Assembly (NCBI RefSeq): GCF_047263945.1
Contig: NZ_JBLAVB010000004.1
Coordinates: 1-64,000, forward strand
Reading direction: 5' to 3'
Origin: Rhodospirillum sp047263945
GTDB taxonomy: Bacteria; Pseudomonadota; Alphaproteobacteria; Rhodospirillales; Rhodospirillaceae
DNA length: 64,000 nt
Shown here piece after piece: positions 49,623-58,255 of the stretch; within the stretch, counting starts at the first letter, position 1, and every line of letters starts with the position of its first letter. Made by a program: the position numbers and the translations under genes. Below the pieces are notes generated by a model. It made no database searches and was not told the origin of the DNA. It saw only the letters and a list, made by a program, of their open reading frames with translations.

Positions 49623-49827
49623 AATATGGCTGCGGATCCTGCCGAGAGCACGCCTCTGGCGTGAAGCGGCACCGTTTAATCTCGGAACACTCGAAGATCC
49701 CGAAGTTTCCTTTGCCCGAAGTTTCCTTGGTAAGACTCTGGGCTCTGCCCAGACCCGCAAAGGGTCACGGACCCTTTGATCCCATTCGTTTCTCAGGAAT
49801 AGGCAAAGCCCCATTTGGTTCTATTTT

Positions 49828-50712
49828 TCATGCTTTAAGAAATTCGACGAATAGTCTCAGAGCAGACATATTTCTGTACTCCCGCGGAAAGTAGATGTGA
49901 ATGCCCGGTATCTGCGGAGCAAAGGGAGACAGGACTTCCACGAGCGCACGGCAGTTCAACTCTTCGGTCACATAATTTCTAAACAGGTAGACTAGACCTC
50001 GCCCCCGTTTTGCCATGTCCACCAGGACACCGAGATCATTGACGATCAGCTTGCCACCAACCGCTACCTCTTTTTGTCCGTCACCGCTGTCGAAAAGCCA
50101 CGGTGCAAGACGCCCAGAGCTCTTGAATCGATACCGCAAACACATATGATTCAGCAGCGCGTCGGGGGTGTCTGGCGTCCCGTTTTCAGCCAAGTACTGT
50201 GGACTTGCCACTGTCGCAACGGCAAGCTTTCCTGTTAAGCGGACGGCGATCATATCTTGGTCCACCAGATTGCCAAGACGAAAGCCAGCATGCATCCCTT
50301 CCGTCAGAATGTCTTCGAGCGCATCTGTGAAAGACATCTCTATTTCAATGTCCGGATACAGGGCCATGAAGTCCGTCAGCTTCTCTGCAACGACAAGCTC
50401 GTAGGCAAACATGGGAACGGTAAGCCGCAACCGGCCGCGCGCTGTGTGACCCGTCGTTCGCGCGGCTTCGAAAGCTTCTGTCAGCTGTTCAAAGGCCGGA
50501 CTCGCGCCACGAAACAGGGTCCGGCCCGCCTCTGTCAGGCTGATTGATCGTGTAGAGCGGATAAAAAGTTCTGTCCCAAGGCGGTCCTCCAGACTTTTGA
50601 GTTGGTGGCTCACCGTAGACGGCTTCAGAGCAAGCGCGTCAGCTGCCCCACGCAGGCTGCCTTCGCGCGCAATGGCCTCAAAAACCTCAATCATCGGCAA
50701 CGGCAATCTCAT
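49828..50712 (-). CDS. LysR-family transcriptional regulator (294 aa)
   Basis: MRLPLPMIEVFEAIAREGSL and RGAADALALKPSTVSHQLKS hold the helix-turn-helix. The effector domain is complete (RGRLRLTVPMFAYELVVAEK, VATVASPQYLAENGTPDTPD). It is divergent from the hydrolase gene at 50821, and a palindrome lies between them, so it very probably regulates the hydrolase and NTF2-like genes. The DNA here appears less GC-rich and uses codons more loosely than its neighbours, which suggests acquired DNA, though I did not compute this. Confidence 0.92.
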   Translation of the reverse strand: MRLPLPMIEVFEAIAREGSLRGAADALALKPSTVSHQLKSLEDRLGTELFIRSTRSISLTEAGRTLFRGASPAFEQLTEAFEAARTTGHTARGRLRLTVPMFAYELVVAEKLTDFMALYPDIEIEMSFTDALEDILTEGMHAGFRLGNLVDQDMIAVRLTGKLAVATVASPQYLAENGTPDTPDALLNHMCLRYRFKSSGRLAPWLFDSGDGQKEVAVGGKLIVNDLGVLVDMAKRGRGLVYLFRNYVTEELNCRALVEVLSPFAPQIPGIHIYFPREYRNMSALRLFVEFLKA

Positions 50713-50719
50713 TATTCGA

Positions 50720-50733
50720 TCTCATACATGAGA
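50720..50733. promoter_or_regulatory. LysR-type palindrome in the divergent gap
   Basis: TCTCAT-AC-ATGAGA is a perfect 6-bp inverted repeat eight bases upstream of the LysR start. Position and shape fit an autoregulatory LysR site. Confidence 0.55.
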
Positions 50734-50820
50734 GAGGTTAAAAAACAGGGCATTAATGATAAGTCGGACTTTGGGTAGACCTCTTCCACGGGACCATCAT
50801 ACAAACCGACGGAGACCAAA

Positions 50821-51720
50821 ATGCCCCATCAAATCATCAACCTTCAGAACACACCTCACTTAGAGGGCGTGATCCAGCGCACCGTTACTTTTGACAGCGA
50901 TGGCGTGAGCCTGGTCGGCACACTCTATACGCCCAAACAAGCAAATGGCCCCCATCCCGGCGTGGTTGTGACCGGTGCATGGACCACCGTCAAGGAACAG
51001 ATGGCGGGCACCTATGCCCGCGCCTTGGCTGCCCATGGCTATGCGGCCCTGGCGTTCGATTTCACCGGTTGGGGAGAAAGTGGCGGCGCCCCGCGCTGTG
51101 TGGAGGACCCGCCCCAAAAAATCACAGACATCCATGCCGCAGTCACCTTCATGGCCCATTTGGTGGAGATCAACGATCAAGCGGTGTTTGGCTTGGGTAT
51201 CTGTGCCTCGTCCGGCTATATGGCTGAAGTGGCCGCAGATAACCAAAGCCTGCGCAAGGTCGCCCTTGTGGCCCCCTGGCTACACAACCAGGCTCTCGCC
51301 GAAGCCGTCTACGGAGGTCCGGAGGCGATCAAATCGCTGATAGCGGCTGGCGCTGAAGAAGCGATCCTCGTGGGCGCTAGCGCCACGGATGACACTTCCC
51401 CTATGTATCAGGCGCCCTATTATACGGAAGAAAATCGCGGGTTGATCCCGGCATGGGACAATGCGTTCAACACCCTGAGCTGGAAACCCTGGTTGACCTA
51501 TGACGCCCAGGTTTCAGCCGACCGTTTGACCAAGCCGCTTTTCATCGTTGGATCTCCCTCTATCGCGATACCTGCCTGTGTTGACGCCTACGAAGCACGC
51601 ATGACCGCTCCGCTCGAACGGCTTTGGCTTGGAGCCGATGTCACCCAATTTGACTTCTATGATCGCGCTGATGTTGTAAAGGCCTCCGTCGACGCTGTCA
51701 GCACCTTCTTCAATACCTAA
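50821..51720 (+). CDS. Alpha/beta hydrolase with cysteine nucleophile motif (299 aa)
   Basis: MPHQIINLQNTPHLEGVIQR, then SLVGTLYTPKQANGPHPGVV and LAFDFTGWGESGGAPRCVED are the classic first half of the fold. The nucleophile elbow reads GLGICASSGYMAEVA, that is G-I-C-A-S, so cysteine replaces serine as in dienelactone hydrolase relatives. A C-terminal His was not assigned with certainty (the usual histidine near the end is not obvious). It is the first gene of a two-gene unit driven from the LysR gap. Substrate unknown. Confidence 0.85.
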   Translation: MPHQIINLQNTPHLEGVIQRTVTFDSDGVSLVGTLYTPKQANGPHPGVVVTGAWTTVKEQMAGTYARALAAHGYAALAFDFTGWGESGGAPRCVEDPPQKITDIHAAVTFMAHLVEINDQAVFGLGICASSGYMAEVAADNQSLRKVALVAPWLHNQALAEAVYGGPEAIKSLIAAGAEEAILVGASATDDTSPMYQAPYYTEENRGLIPAWDNAFNTLSWKPWLTYDAQVSADRLTKPLFIVGSPSIAIPACVDAYEARMTAPLERLWLGADVTQFDFYDRADVVKASVDAVSTFFNT

Positions 51721-51775
51721 CCGTCTTTCATCATCGTTTGGCAGAAAGCGCCGTAAAGGCCAAAGGAAAAGTGAC

Positions 51776-52258
51776 ATGACAAACAGTACTGAAATCACCA
51801 ATACTATCGAGAAGTACTTTTCAGCCATTGATACACGCGACTGGAGCACCGCAGAGGCCCTAATGACGACACCGTTCCATCTGGATTACTCCAGTATGGG
51901 TGCAGGCCCTGCCGCAGATCTGCTGCCTTCTGACATTTTGGCGGGCTGGAAGAGCATTCTTCCCGGCTTTGATCACACCCATCACCAACTGGGCAACCTC
52001 GATCTCAGCGTCTCGGACTCTCAGGCTACTGTAACCTGTCACGTCACGGCGACGCACTTCATCGACAATGTGGATAACGACCCCATATGGGTCGTCGTCG
52101 GCACCTACACCATCGGGTTGGTGCGAGACGAAACGGGTTGGAAGATCTGCGCACTGACGCTGACCTTCAAATATCAATCAGGCAATACCAGCCTTCCCAC
52201 CATCGCTCAAGACCGCGCCCGACCGAGACCAGAGGCAACGAAACCCTCAGAGATGTGA
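51776..52258 (+). CDS. NTF2-like / SnoaL-fold protein (160 aa)
   Basis: Starts MTNSTEITNTIEKYFSAIDT, with DWSTAEALMTTPFHLDYSSM next. HHQLGNLDLSVSDSQATVTC and VGTYTIGLVRDETGWKICAL are the beta-sheet part of the SnoaL/NTF2 cone fold. Such proteins are isomerases, hydratases or binding proteins. It follows the hydrolase by 55 bases and is probably cotranscribed. Reaction unknown. Confidence 0.85.
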   Translation: MTNSTEITNTIEKYFSAIDTRDWSTAEALMTTPFHLDYSSMGAGPAADLLPSDILAGWKSILPGFDHTHHQLGNLDLSVSDSQATVTCHVTATHFIDNVDNDPIWVVVGTYTIGLVRDETGWKICALTLTFKYQSGNTSLPTIAQDRARPRPEATKPSEM

Positions 52259-52272
52259 TGGCCTCCGATGAT

Positions 52273-52335
52273 TTTGCGACCCCATGGCGGGGTCCGGGGA
52301 GGCCCTGCCTCCCCGGCGGGGTGTGGGACAACGCC
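52273..52335. repeat. Family D hairpin between convergent genes
   Basis: GACCCC-ATGGC-GGGGTC and GGGGAGGC-CCT-GCCTCCCC stems follow one another and match the element at about 11306-11330. They lie between the ends of the NTF2-like and indolepyruvate oxidoreductase genes and could terminate both. Confidence 0.65.
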
Positions 52336-52347
52336 CCAGGGTGTTCC

Positions 52348-55300
52348 CTACTCCGCCGCAGACACCGTCGGTGCGGGGGCCACATAAGCCGCGAGCAGCT
52401 CCGCTTCCCGGGCCTTGATCTTCTCCACATTTGCCTCCAGCACATGGCCGAAACCGCGCATCTCCAGCGGCAGGGCTGCGATTTCGGCGGCCAAGGCGTG
52501 GGTGTCCAGGGAGAGGTTGGCCAGCAGGGTCTCCACGGTTGCCTCGTATTCCCCGATCAGGCGGCGTTGCAGCTTGCGCTCGGCCGTGTAGCCAAAGATG
52601 TCGAGCCTTGAGCCGCGCAACCCCTTCAGGCCGGCCAAGCCCTTGAGCAAGGGCCGAATCCAGGCGCCGAATTCGCGCTTGCGCAGGCGGCCGGTCACGG
52701 GATCCCGGGGGCTCATCAAGGGGGGCGCCAGGTGGTAGGTCACCTTGGGCTTCCCGGTGAACTGCTTGGCGATGGCTTCGGCGAAACGGCCATCGGTATG
52801 CAGGCGGGCAACTTCGTATTCGTCCTTATAGGCCATCAGCTTGAAAGCGGCCTGGGCCACGGCGTCCGTCAACGCCATGCCGCGCCCGGGAGCTGCACGG
52901 CGCTCCGTCTCCGCCACCCGGTCGATCAGGGCCCTGTAGCGGGCGGCATAGGCCGCATCCTGGTAAGCGGTCAGGGTCCCAACCCGCCGGGCCACCCGCT
53001 GCTCCCAGGTTTCCGACAGATGCTCGTGCTCGGCGATCGCTCCGCGTCCGTCGGCGAGGAGAGTCTTGACCGCCTCCAGATCATGGGCGGCCCGACGCCC
53101 CCATAGGAAAGCCTCCTTGTTCGCCTTGACTGCAACGCCATTCAACTCGATGGCGCGCTCCAAGGCGTCGAGGGAGAGCGGAAGGAGGCCCTTCTGCCAA
53201 GCGTAGCCCATCATGAAGGGGTTGGTGGCAATGGAATCACCCATGGCCTGGGTGGCCAGCTCGGTCGCATCGAGGAAATGGGCCTCCAGGGTGGTTCCCT
53301 CGATGGCCTCGGTCAGTTCCTGGGTCGGGTAGCGCATGTCCGGGTTCTGGGTAAAGTCCGCCGTCATGATCTGGTGTGAATTGACCACGGCAACGGTGGT
53401 CCTCGCCCGGGCCTTGGCCAGTACGTCGAAGCTCGCCGAGGCCAAGCCGTCGCAGCCGAGCAGCAGGTCGGCGTTGCCAGCGGCGATGCGCACGGCGTGG
53501 ATCGCACCCTGATCCCTGGCGATGCGCACATGGGTCGTCACCGCGCCGTTCTTCTGGGACAGGCCCGCCTGATCGAGGACGCTCACGCCCTTGCCTTCCA
53601 GATGGGCAGCCATGCCCAACAGAGCGCCGATAGTGATCACGCCCGTGCCGCCAATACCGGTCACAACCACCTCATAGGGGATGTCCAGGCTGGGAAGCAG
53701 GGGCTCTGGCAGGGTGGGGAATTCGACTGCGCCCACCTTCTCGGGTTTACGCGGGGTGACACCGGAGAGACTGACGAAACTGGGGCAGAAGCCCTTCACG
53801 CACGAAAAGTCCTTGTTGCAGGCCGATTGGTCGATCGCCCGCTTGCGCCCGTATTCCGTTTCCTTGGGGACCACGGCCACGCAATTGGATTCCGTGCCGC
53901 AATCGCCGCAGCCCTCGCAGACCAGATCGTTGATGAAAATCCGCCTGTCCGGGTCGGCGATCAGGCCACGCTTCCGCCGCCGCCGCTTTTCGGCGGCACA
54001 GGTCTGGTCGTAGATAATGGCCGACACGCCCGGAAACGTCCGCAGGTCCTTCTGGATCGAGTCCAGTTCGTCCCGGTGACGGATGGTCACCCCATGGCCG
54101 AAGACCGTTCCGATCGGATATTTGTCCGGTTCGTCGGAGACGATGACGATCTTGCCCACGCCCTCACCCTCGAGTTGGCGGGAGATGCCATCGACGGAAA
54201 TCGTCCCGTCAACAGGCTGACCCCCGGTCATGGCCACGGCGTCATTGAACAGGATCTTATAGGTAACGTTCACCTTCGCGGCGACCGCAGCCCGGATGGC
54301 CAGCAGGCCCGAGTGGAAATAGGTGCCATCGCCCAGGTTCACGAAAACATGCTCGTCGGAGCAGAAGGGCTGTTGGCCAATCCAGGCCACGCCCTCGCCG
54401 CCCATCTGGCTGAAGGTCGCCGTGTTCCGCTCGGGCATCCAGGTAACCATGTAGTGGCAGCCAATGCCCGCCAATCCCCGGGAGCCCTCTGGCACCTTGG
54501 TCGAAGTGTTGTGGGGACAGCCTGCGCAGTAATAGGGCAGACGCTTGGTCGAGACCTTGGGGGTGGCGAGCAGGGCTTCCTTCTTTTCCAGCCAGTCCAG
54601 GCGCTGGCGGATCCCAGGAGAGGTCACGTATTGCTCCACCCGGCTGGCGATGGCCCGCGCTACCTTGGCCGGGGTCAACTCGCCCGCGCTGGGTAGCAGC
54701 CAATCCCCCTGCTCATCCTTCTTACCGACAACGCGGGGACGGACATCTTCCCGCCAGTTATAGAGCTGCTCCTTGAGCTGGTTCTCGACGACCGCGCGTT
54801 TTTCCTCGACCACCAGGATCTCGTCCAACCCTTCGGCGAAGGCGCGGACCCCCTCCCGCTCCAACGGCCAGGGCATGCCGACCTTGTAGACCCGCAGGCC
54901 GATTTCTGCGGCCATCCTCTCGTCGATGCCCAGGTCTTCCAAGGCCTGCCAAACGTCCAGATAGGCTTTTCCCGTGGACACGATGCCGAGCCGAGGGTTG
55001 GGGCTATCCAGAGTCACCCGGTCAATCTTGTTGGCCCGAGCGAAGGCCAAGGCGGCATAAAGCTTGTGATTCATCAACCGGGCCTCCTGCTGGAGGGCCG
55101 GGTCGGGCCAGCGGATATGCAGACCCCCTTCGGGCATGGGGAAGTCATCGGGTTCGACGAACGACAAACGCGCCGGATCGACCAGCACGGAGGCGGAGGA
55201 ATCCGCCGTCTCGGCGATCACCTTCATGGCCACCCAGCAGCCGGAATAGCGACTCATGGCGAGACCCAACAGACCGTAATCAATCAGCTCCTGGATGCCC

Positions 55301-55824
55301 GACGGGTGCAGGACCGGAATCATCGCGTCCATATAGGTGTATTCGCACTGGTGGGCGGCGGTGGAGGACTTGGCCGCGTGGTCGTCTCCCGCCAGCAGCA
55401 GCACCCCTCCCTTGGGTGCGGAGCCCGCATTGTTGCCATGCTTGAAAACATCGCCAGAGCGATCCACACCCGGTCCCTTGCCGTACCAGATGCCGAAAAC
55501 GCCATCGTGCTTGGCCCCGGGAAAAAGCCCCACCTGTTGGGTCCCCCAGACGGCCGTAGCGGCCAGATCCTCGTTGACGCCGGGTTTGAAGACGATGCCC
55601 TCGTCTTTCAGCCAGGACTGGGCCCGCCAGAGTTCCTTGTCGAAGCCCCCAAGCGGAGACCCGCGATACCCCGAGATGAAGCCTCGGGTGTCGAGCCCTG
55701 CGGCGATGTCTCGCTGCCGCTGCATCAGGGCGAGGCGCACCAGCGCCTGCGTGCCCGTCATAAAGGCCCGGCCCTGGTCCAGGTCATACTTGTCGTCGAG
55801 GGTCACCTTGGTGTCGATGGTCAT
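52348..55824 (-). CDS. Indolepyruvate ferredoxin oxidoreductase, fused alpha-beta form (1158 aa)
   Basis: Converts aryl-pyruvates to aryl-acetyl-CoA with ferredoxin, using thiamine diphosphate. The N-terminal pyrimidine-binding part has GFISGYRGSPLGGFDKELWR. The central part has the TPP block (YYCAGCPHNTSTKVPEGSRG, VNLGDGTYFHSGLLAIRAAV). A cluster-like CEGCGDCGTESNC follows. The gamma-like domain begins VVTGIGGTGVITIGALLGMA. This order is that of the single-chain, ATP-independent fused enzymes of proteobacteria that serve amino-acid breakdown. The gene stands alone. Confidence 0.94.
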   Translation of the reverse strand: MTIDTKVTLDDKYDLDQGRAFMTGTQALVRLALMQRQRDIAAGLDTRGFISGYRGSPLGGFDKELWRAQSWLKDEGIVFKPGVNEDLAATAVWGTQQVGLFPGAKHDGVFGIWYGKGPGVDRSGDVFKHGNNAGSAPKGGVLLLAGDDHAAKSSTAAHQCEYTYMDAMIPVLHPSGIQELIDYGLLGLAMSRYSGCWVAMKVIAETADSSASVLVDPARLSFVEPDDFPMPEGGLHIRWPDPALQQEARLMNHKLYAALAFARANKIDRVTLDSPNPRLGIVSTGKAYLDVWQALEDLGIDERMAAEIGLRVYKVGMPWPLEREGVRAFAEGLDEILVVEEKRAVVENQLKEQLYNWREDVRPRVVGKKDEQGDWLLPSAGELTPAKVARAIASRVEQYVTSPGIRQRLDWLEKKEALLATPKVSTKRLPYYCAGCPHNTSTKVPEGSRGLAGIGCHYMVTWMPERNTATFSQMGGEGVAWIGQQPFCSDEHVFVNLGDGTYFHSGLLAIRAAVAAKVNVTYKILFNDAVAMTGGQPVDGTISVDGISRQLEGEGVGKIVIVSDEPDKYPIGTVFGHGVTIRHRDELDSIQKDLRTFPGVSAIIYDQTCAAEKRRRRKRGLIADPDRRIFINDLVCEGCGDCGTESNCVAVVPKETEYGRKRAIDQSACNKDFSCVKGFCPSFVSLSGVTPRKPEKVGAVEFPTLPEPLLPSLDIPYEVVVTGIGGTGVITIGALLGMAAHLEGKGVSVLDQAGLSQKNGAVTTHVRIARDQGAIHAVRIAAGNADLLLGCDGLASASFDVLAKARARTTVAVVNSHQIMTADFTQNPDMRYPTQELTEAIEGTTLEAHFLDATELATQAMGDSIATNPFMMGYAWQKGLLPLSLDALERAIELNGVAVKANKEAFLWGRRAAHDLEAVKTLLADGRGAIAEHEHLSETWEQRVARRVGTLTAYQDAAYAARYRALIDRVAETERRAAPGRGMALTDAVAQAAFKLMAYKDEYEVARLHTDGRFAEAIAKQFTGKPKVTYHLAPPLMSPRDPVTGRLRKREFGAWIRPLLKGLAGLKGLRGSRLDIFGYTAERKLQRRLIGEYEATVETLLANLSLDTHALAAEIAALPLEMRGFGHVLEANVEKIKAREAELLAAYVAPAPTVSAAE

Positions 55825-56126
55825 GTCGGACTCCCTTGGCCGCTGGGGATCGGGAGATCCACCGGGCCGTTCCTGCCACGATACGCCCCTTTTTCGGGTG
55901 CGCGTTCTTCTTCATCTCATGATGTGGGAAGCCCCTGGAATTTCGCAACATGCGTCAATAATCCTGCCCTAAAACGCAAGGAAAGGCCGGTTTCTTTCCG
56001 TTTAGGGAAAGCAAATGTCGTCTATTGCCCCGATCACGACAGGGAAGATCCAGAACGAGATGCCCCAAAAAACCGAGCCGAATAAATTGATTGAATAACC
56101 AATCAATTTATGAGATACCTTTGGTC
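55825..56126. other. Divergent gap between oxidoreductase and betI
   Basis: No gene is visible. It must hold the promoters of both divergent units. The only clear element is the BetI-type palindrome at 56082-56111. AT content rises from about 55905 onward. Confidence 0.5.
56082..56111. promoter_or_regulatory. BetI operator
   Basis: ATAAATTGATTG (56082-56093) and CAATCAATTTAT (56100-56111) are perfect 12-bp arms around AATAAC. ATTGATTG/CAATCAAT is the known style of BetI sites. It lies 15 bases upstream of the betI start, so BetI would repress the whole bet unit in the absence of choline. Confidence 0.85.
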
Positions 56127-56798
56127 ATGGGACGACCAAGCCTCAAAACCCGGCGCCGCGACGACTTGATCCGCGCCTGCATCCAGACCATCCACGAGGA
56201 CGGCCTGGAAAGTGCCAGTCTGGCCCGTATCGCCAAGCGGGCGGGACTGACGGCGGGCATCGTCTCCCACTACTTCGCCGACAAGGCGGAACTGATGGAA
56301 GCCACCATGCGCCACATCGGCGACAGGCTGGGCCAGGAGCAGGCCCACCGTCTGCGGGACGCCAAGACCCCGATGGAGCGGATCACGGCGATCATGGCCG
56401 CCAATCTGGCGGCAGAGCAGTTCCGCCCTGATACGAGTGCGGTCTGGCTGTCCTTCTGGGCGCGGGTGAACCATTCGCCCCGTTTGGCGCGGATCCAGCG
56501 GATCAATGCCGCCCGACTGACCAGCAACCTGCGCCACCCCTTGCGCGACCTGATCCCCGACGGGATCCCGAACAAGGAGGAGGAGGTCCGTCGTATCGCC
56601 CTGGTCCTGTCGACCCTGATCGACGGCCTGTGGCTGCGGGCGGCCCTTGACAATGGCGGCGTTGATCCGGATCGCACCTTGGGCCTGGCCCTGCGCACCC
56701 TTGAGGCCGAATTGGGTCACCTGACGCACCCGTACCAAACCGCCCCCCCTGTTCCGCCCCCCCTGGCCCGTCATAACGAACAAGCGAGTGAACCATGA
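56127..56798 (+). CDS. betI: Choline-responsive TetR repressor BetI (223 aa)
   Basis: The ATG at 56127 (MGRPSLKTRRRDDLIRACIQ) is chosen by similarity to BetI; the frame extends upstream over the operator. The helix-turn-helix is LARIAKRAGLTAGIVSHYFA. FWARVNHSPRLARIQRINAA and LRHPLRDLIPDGIPNKEEEV mark the choline-sensing domain. The tail is longer than usual and ends EQASEP. Its stop overlaps the ATG of betB. Confidence 0.93.
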   Translation: MGRPSLKTRRRDDLIRACIQTIHEDGLESASLARIAKRAGLTAGIVSHYFADKAELMEATMRHIGDRLGQEQAHRLRDAKTPMERITAIMAANLAAEQFRPDTSAVWLSFWARVNHSPRLARIQRINAARLTSNLRHPLRDLIPDGIPNKEEEVRRIALVLSTLIDGLWLRAALDNGGVDPDRTLGLALRTLEAELGHLTHPYQTAPPVPPPLARHNEQASEP

Positions 56799-58255
56799 CC
56801 GAACCGAGACAGCTTTACATTGGCGGAGGCTACCGCCCCGCCTCCGGGGAGGCGGTCTTCGAGACACGGAACCCCTTCGACAATCAGCCCTTAGCCACCG
56901 TCCAGATTGCCACCGAGGCCGACGTGAACGCCGCCGTTTCCGCCGCCCAGCAGGGTTTCGCCCTCTGGTCGGCGAAGAGCGGGACGGAACGGGGCCGGGT
57001 GTTAGCCAAGGCCGCCGCCCTGATCCGCTCCGTTCGGGATGAAATCGCCCAAATGGAGAGCCTGGACGGCGGCAAACCCCTGTCCGAAACCCCCGAAGCT
57101 GACGTCGATTCTGCAGCCGACTGCCTGGAATACTTCGCCGCGCTGGCCCCCTCCATCGGCGGAGAGCGTGTCGACCTGGGCGGCCCCTGGTTCTCCACCC
57201 GGCGCGAACCCCTGGGCGTGGTCGGCGGCATTGGCGCCTGGAACTACCCTTTCCAGATCGCCGCCTGGAAGGCCGCCCCGGCCCTGGCTGCGGGCAACGC
57301 CATGGTCTTCAAGCCCGCCGAACTCACCCCCCTGTCCGCTTATATCCTGGCGGAGATTTTCACCGATGCGGGCTTGCCCCCAGGTGTCTTCAATGTGGTG
57401 CAGGGCGATGGCGCCGTGGGCCAGATGCTCACCGCCCATCCGGGAATCGCCAAGATCACCTTCACCGGCGAAGTCGGTACGGGCAAGGCGGTGATGGCCG
57501 CCAGCGCGGCCTCCCTCAAGCATGTGACCCTGGAACTGGGCGGAAAATCGCCCCTGGTGATCTTCCCCGATGCCGATTTGGACAGCGCCGTGGCCGCGGC
57601 CATGATGGGGAATTTTTATACCAACGGTCAGATCTGCACCAACTGCACCCGGGTTTTCGTCCACGCCGACATCAAACAGGCCTTCCTGGAGCGGCTCATT
57701 CCTCGGACAGAGCGGATCCTCCTGGGCGACCCCCTGGATCCCAAGGTGCAGATGGGTCCCCTGGTTTCCCCCGAGCACCACGCCAAGGTCCTGTCCTATA
57801 TCGAAAAGGGCAAGGCCGAGGGGGCCGTTTGTCTGACCGGCGGCGGGACGCCCTCCGATCCCGCGTTGGCGGGCCGCGCTTTCGTCGCGCCCACCGTCTT
57901 TGATTGCCCGTCGGATGACCTGACCATTTGCCGCGAGGAAATCTTCGGCCCGGTGATGAGCCTGCTGACCTTCACCGAAGAGGACGAGGTCATCGTCCGG
58001 GCGAACAGCCTGCCCTTCGGCTTGGCGGCGGGCGTCATGACCCGGGACGGAACCCGCGCCCAACGGGTCGCCGCCCGACTGGAGGCTGGTGTGGTCTGGA
58101 TCAACACCTACAACATCACACCGGTGGAAATGCCCTTCGGCGGGTCCAAACAGTCGGGCCTTGGCCGCGAAAATGGCCGGGCCGCCATTGAGCATGTGAC
58201 CCAGGTCAAGAGCATCTATGTGGAACCCGAGCCCCTGGAGAACCCCTACCAATGA
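56795..58255 (+). CDS. betB: Betaine aldehyde dehydrogenase (486 aa)
   Basis: Second oxidation step, betaine aldehyde to glycine betaine. MTEPRQLYIGGGYRPASGEA is the start. The NAD fold holds GIGAWNYPFQIAAWKAAPAL and FTGEVGTGKAVMA. The catalytic Glu is in HVTLELGGKSPLVIF and the Cys in NGQICTNCTRVFVH. EEIFGPVMSLLTF is also intact. Length matches BetB. Coupled on both sides by ATGA overlaps. Confidence 0.96.
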   Translation: MTEPRQLYIGGGYRPASGEAVFETRNPFDNQPLATVQIATEADVNAAVSAAQQGFALWSAKSGTERGRVLAKAAALIRSVRDEIAQMESLDGGKPLSETPEADVDSAADCLEYFAALAPSIGGERVDLGGPWFSTRREPLGVVGGIGAWNYPFQIAAWKAAPALAAGNAMVFKPAELTPLSAYILAEIFTDAGLPPGVFNVVQGDGAVGQMLTAHPGIAKITFTGEVGTGKAVMAASAASLKHVTLELGGKSPLVIFPDADLDSAVAAAMMGNFYTNGQICTNCTRVFVHADIKQAFLERLIPRTERILLGDPLDPKVQMGPLVSPEHHAKVLSYIEKGKAEGAVCLTGGGTPSDPALAGRAFVAPTVFDCPSDDLTICREEIFGPVMSLLTFTEEDEVIVRANSLPFGLAAGVMTRDGTRAQRVAARLEAGVVWINTYNITPVEMPFGGSKQSGLGRENGRAAIEHVTQVKSIYVEPEPLENPYQ

